From CAIVAT01 sp037137455 (GTDB taxonomy: Bacteria > Bacteroidota > Bacteroidia > Bacteroidales > FEN-979): DNA of 64,000 nt. The stretch covers positions 34,058-98,057 of the forward strand of contig JBAXKG010000006.1 in NCBI GenBank assembly GCA_037137455.1, given 5' to 3'. Shown piece after piece: positions 61,093-64,000 of this stretch (positions within the stretch are counted from its first letter, which is position 1; every line of letters starts with the position of its first letter). Position numbers and translations under genes: made by a program. Under the pieces are notes generated by a model. That model did no database searches. It saw nothing but the letters and a program-made list of their open reading frames with translations, and was not told where the DNA came from.

Positions 61093-64000
61093 TTAAGGTA
61101 TCACGTAAATTTTCGATGCGTCCCTGTATCCTGAGTTGTTCATGTACCAGTTGTCGTATGATGTTCCCGATGATTGTGCCCATTCAGCAAAGTGGTGATA
61201 GCAAGTTACGATATCATTCTTCTCTGCAGGGTAGTCAAAATTAACAGGAACTTCAAAAGCCCAGGTTAAACCAGTTGATGAAGTGTAGTAGTGATTCTGT
61301 TCCGGATTCGAAGCATCATTCCCGGTACGGAACAATGACAGATCTGCCTTCTCGGTAGGGGGTTGATTCTTCATATGGATTTCGTGACCCCTCACCTGGT
61401 TCTGGAAAATAAACGGGTTCCATGGGAAATCACCGACATTTGCCTGAGGTGTTGCAAACACAATATCGATCACTTGTGTAATCGGATGAATGTAAGGGTT
61501 ACCAGGAACCGTATTGATTAATCCCCCTCCAAACATGGTGTTAATTGCATCAACAGGGATAATAACTGTCGAATTTTCGTGTCCTGCTTCAAAACCTTTG
61601 GCATCGTAAGTAACGGCTGTTCCATATTTTGTACAACCACTCACTGATGTAATATTAGCGGGACTGGTATTTAATACAAAACCGAACCCATTGTTCAAGT
61701 CTGCTCCGGCAGCCTTATAGATGAAGGTAGCCTGGATATTGGTAATCTGGTTTTGGTCATTGGATGTGATTTTGTACTGGAAGTTCACCACGAGGTCGTT
61801 GCAGTCATAATCGCCATAGGATGGCCATAAATCTTCGAATACAAAAGTACCGTAATCTACAGCATTGGGATAGTATGAGATAATTGAACCGCCGCCGCCG
61901 GATGTAATGGTGATAACAAGTGTTTTATTGTCATCCCCATAGTCGCTGTGTGCTTTTAACTGTACATTTGTGGTGCCTGCTACCGTAGGGGTCCCCATAA
62001 TAAGATTCGTAGCGGGATCAAATGACAGTCCATCGGGTAAAGTGCCTTCTATGGAATACTCTATTAGAGCAGTACCTGTTGCATATACCTGGTATGGAGT
62101 AAATGTCAACCCAACTACTCCTGATGCTGTCAATGGTGGTTGAATTTCCGGAGGCGTTCCGGCACCCTGGGCAATGGTAATGACAAGATCTTTAACATCA
62201 TCACCAAAGTCGTTATGTGCGGTTAAATTTACATGGGTTATACCTGGCTGGGATGGAGTGCCTGTGATCTTGTGTGTTAGTGCATCATAGGTAAGTCCAG
62301 CCGGTAAGTTCTCGGCATTTAAAGTTACAAGTGAGGTGCCTGTTGACGTAAGGGTATAATCACTAAAAACTGTTCCGGCGGTACCGTTTGCGGTGAGAGA
62401 ACTTGTGATTACCGGCGCCACACCTGCGGGAGCAACGGTAAGAATCAGGTGTTTTACGTCATCCGGAGCATAGCAATTGTGGGCCGTGAGTGTAATGTCA
62501 AAGGTGCCATCAGTTGTTGGAATGCCTCCGATCACATTGCCTCCTTGCAGAGTAAGTCCGTCAGGCAATGTACTGGTGGTGAAGGTCAACAGACAACCCG
62601 TTGTGTTTTCACCCGTAGCAGTTATAGTATAGCTGAAAGTCAAACCAGCCGTAGTGGATTTTGTTAAAGGACTGGTTATTGATGGGGGTGAACCTGCAGC
62701 TCCAATGGTAAGGACCAATATTTTGGTATCGGTGCCAACAGAATTGTCGGCAGTAAGCGTGATATTATTTGTGCCTGCTGTGGCAACTGAGCCTGATATA
62801 GTATGAGTTCCACTGTTAAAACTGAGGCCCGCTGGAAGAGTGCCCGTAGTATAGGTTATGGGGTTTGTCCCTGTAGCTAATATCACATATGGGGTAATGG
62901 TCTGGCCTGCAGTACCTGTTGCTGTAAGGGCACTGGTAATAACTGGTGCAACAGGGTTTGAACAGCTGGGAGGTGACGGTAAATTAGAGCAGTCAGTCAC
63001 ATTAGGGCCATAGTGACCGTTGTCGGGTTGAATGTTACCACTTGCACAGAAATCCACATATCCGGTGATATGGGCATCCCCTGTGGTTTTGCCGTCAACT
63101 GTTTTAATACCGGCATAAGAAGCTGTATTTGGACCGTTACAATCCCCTTCAAGGTCAAAATACTTACAGTCAGCTAAACTCTGGGGACCTAAAGTAAGCA
63201 CTCCATTGCCGGTTACTTTAATACTTCCATCATCATCATTACCGCCCGATTTGTTGCTGGATTTAATGACTTTAAGATAGCCATTATTGATAAAGCTGCC
63301 ACTGCCCGTAATAGTTACATCACCAGTAACATACATTGAGCAGTTGTTAGTGACAACACCATCGGCATTCGTCTTATATTCGTTACCGCCAGTTACATTA
63401 AGGGTGCCGTTATTATTAAAGGTTCCCTTAAAATCAACATCGTCTGATAAAGTAAATGTCCCGTTGTTATTGATAACTCCGTTTGTTTTAGATACATCAA
63501 GATTATTGACCGTCAATGTACCGCAGTTGTTGAATGTTCCTCCGGAGTTGACAGTAAGGTGTTTGATAGTCACGGTTGAACCGTAAGGGACATAAAAGGT
63601 TTTACCCGAAATAATAGTTATCTCATTTTGATTTGTCGTTATAGCCGTACCTGTTCCACAGTCGTTATTGGTGCCTTCTTCTGATTTCAGCCCTCCGAAA
63701 ACATAGGTCACGTCTGAACCATTAATAGGTACAATCGCTGATTCATATTTCCCATCCGAAGACACATAAGAAACAAAGAGGGATTTGATCGCCTTGGGAA
63801 CCCTGATACTCTTATAATAAGCTTGGCTTCCAACAGTGGCGCCTGAAATAATTAATTTTCGGTTACCCTGTTCATCCTGGTAAATCTGGATAATATTCGT
63901 ATTGTTTGAGGTCGGGGAATTGACCCTGATATTCACATTCAAAGGGATGAAGTTATCGAAAGTAAATGAAGGGTCAACTTTCATCTCGGTAAAATGAGTC
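61093..64000 (-). CDS. LruC-domain surface protein with Ig-like repeats, 5' end cut by window edge
   Basis: This is a large cell-surface protein whose N-terminus lies outside the window. The frame continues past the first visible ATG (63984) with no stop. Counting from that ATG: a beta region (1-100), a segment with repeating NNGTF/NNGTL-type units suggesting a beta-helix (about 140-320), four He_PIG/cadherin-like Ig repeats starting near 345, 433, 522 and 611, and a C-terminal LruC domain (about 705-963; EDLWPSYGDYDCNDLVVNF). No T9SS C-terminal sorting domain is visible. Probable adhesin or structural protein. Confidence 0.88.
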   Translation of the reverse strand, partial: THFTEMKVDPSFTFDNFIPLNVNIRVNSPTSNNTNIIQIYQDEQGNRKLIISGATVGSQAYYKSIRVPKAIKSLFVSYVSSDGKYESAIVPINGSDVTYVFGGLKSEEGTNNDCGTGTAITTNQNEITIISGKTFYVPYGSTVTIKHLTVNSGGTFNNCGTLTVNNLDVSKTNGVINNNGTFTLSDDVDFKGTFNNNGTLNVTGGNEYKTNADGVVTNNCSMYVTGDVTITGSGSFINNGYLKVIKSSNKSGGNDDDGSIKVTGNGVLTLGPQSLADCKYFDLEGDCNGPNTASYAGIKTVDGKTTGDAHITGYVDFCASGNIQPDNGHYGPNVTDCSNLPSPPSCSNPVAPVITSALTATGTAGQTITPYVILATGTNPITYTTGTLPAGLSFNSGTHTISGSVATAGTNNITLTADNSVGTDTKILVLTIGAAGSPPSITSPLTKSTTAGLTFSYTITATGENTTGCLLTFTTSTLPDGLTLQGGNVIGGIPTTDGTFDITLTAHNCYAPDDVKHLILTVAPAGVAPVITSSLTANGTAGTVFSDYTLTSTGTSLVTLNAENLPAGLTYDALTHKITGTPSQPGITHVNLTAHNDFGDDVKDLVITIAQGAGTPPEIQPPLTASGVVGLTFTPYQVYATGTALIEYSIEGTLPDGLSFDPATNLIMGTPTVAGTTNVQLKAHSDYGDDNKTLVITITSGGGGSIISYYPNAVDYGTFVFEDLWPSYGDYDCNDLVVNFQYKITSNDQNQITNIQATFIYKAAGADLNNGFGFVLNTSPANITSVSGCTKYGTAVTYDAKGFEAGHENSTVIIPVDAINTMFGGGLINTVPGNPYIHPITQVIDIVFATPQANVGDFPWNPFIFQNQVRGHEIHMKNQPPTEKADLSLFRTGNDASNPEQNHYYTSSTGLTWAFEVPVNFDYPAEKNDIVTCYHHFAEWAQSSGTSYDNWYMNNSGYRDASKIYVIP

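Noticed and set aside
61893..62952. CRISPR-like periodicity
   Set aside because: The repeats are protein-level Ig units of about 260 bases with diverged DNA, not short identical repeats with spacers.

Overview
The window is a 64 kb stretch of a Bacteroidota chromosome with about 40-42% G+C by eye. Four things support this: type IX secretion (T9SS) genes (porW, porP and gldKLMN), an LruC-domain surface protein, an S46 dipeptidyl-peptidase, and repeated use of the Bacteroidota -7 promoter box TAnnTTTG with few Shine-Dalgarno sites. The closest order cannot be fixed from the sequence alone. Genes are dense on both strands. No rRNA, tRNA, insertion sequence, prophage, integron or CRISPR array was seen. 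No gap exceeds about 240 bp.

Left part (1-24.5 kb): a partial porW (minus) diverges from M23 peptidase-dxr-rseP. A YitT-type membrane protein follows on the minus strand. Next come porP and gldK-gldL-gldM-gldN, the periplasmic and inner-membrane core of the T9SS, closed by a strong terminator. recG follows. pheT, a sigma-54-type activator, lptE, an uncharacterised conserved protein and secG form a compact run ending in a terminator. groES-groEL has its own terminator, and rlmN-ade comes next.

Middle part (24.5-37.8 kb): a small ArsR-type regulator sits behind a perfect inverted-repeat operator. It is followed by a large Ig-like lipoprotein (minus), a YebC-family regulator, an ackA/response-regulator pair (minus), and a plus-strand run of GH3-family protein, deoxynucleoside kinase, kdsB, HU-like/SPOR protein, trmB and a DPP11-type S46 peptidase.

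Right part (37.8-64 kb): the two methylmalonyl-CoA mutase subunits (mutA, mutB) are separated by a receiver protein, a hybrid histidine kinase and an outer-membrane barrel, all in one tightly spaced operon-like run. An M16 protease and an O-methyltransferase follow. Then come purine and housekeeping genes (purE, hpt, adk, obg), a PAP2 phosphatase and an FMN-binding protein. A minus-strand run holds a NarL-type two-component pair, panC, a flippase-like protein, rfaE2 and radA. Last are an M1 peptidase, an MFS transporter and a large LruC-domain surface protein cut by the right edge.

Most genes are core metabolism, envelope biogenesis and secretion. The least explained features are the signalling/porin insertion inside the mutAB run, the ArsR operator, the paired covarying hairpins between panC and the flippase-like gene, the conserved gene between lptE and secG, and the HU-SPOR membrane protein.
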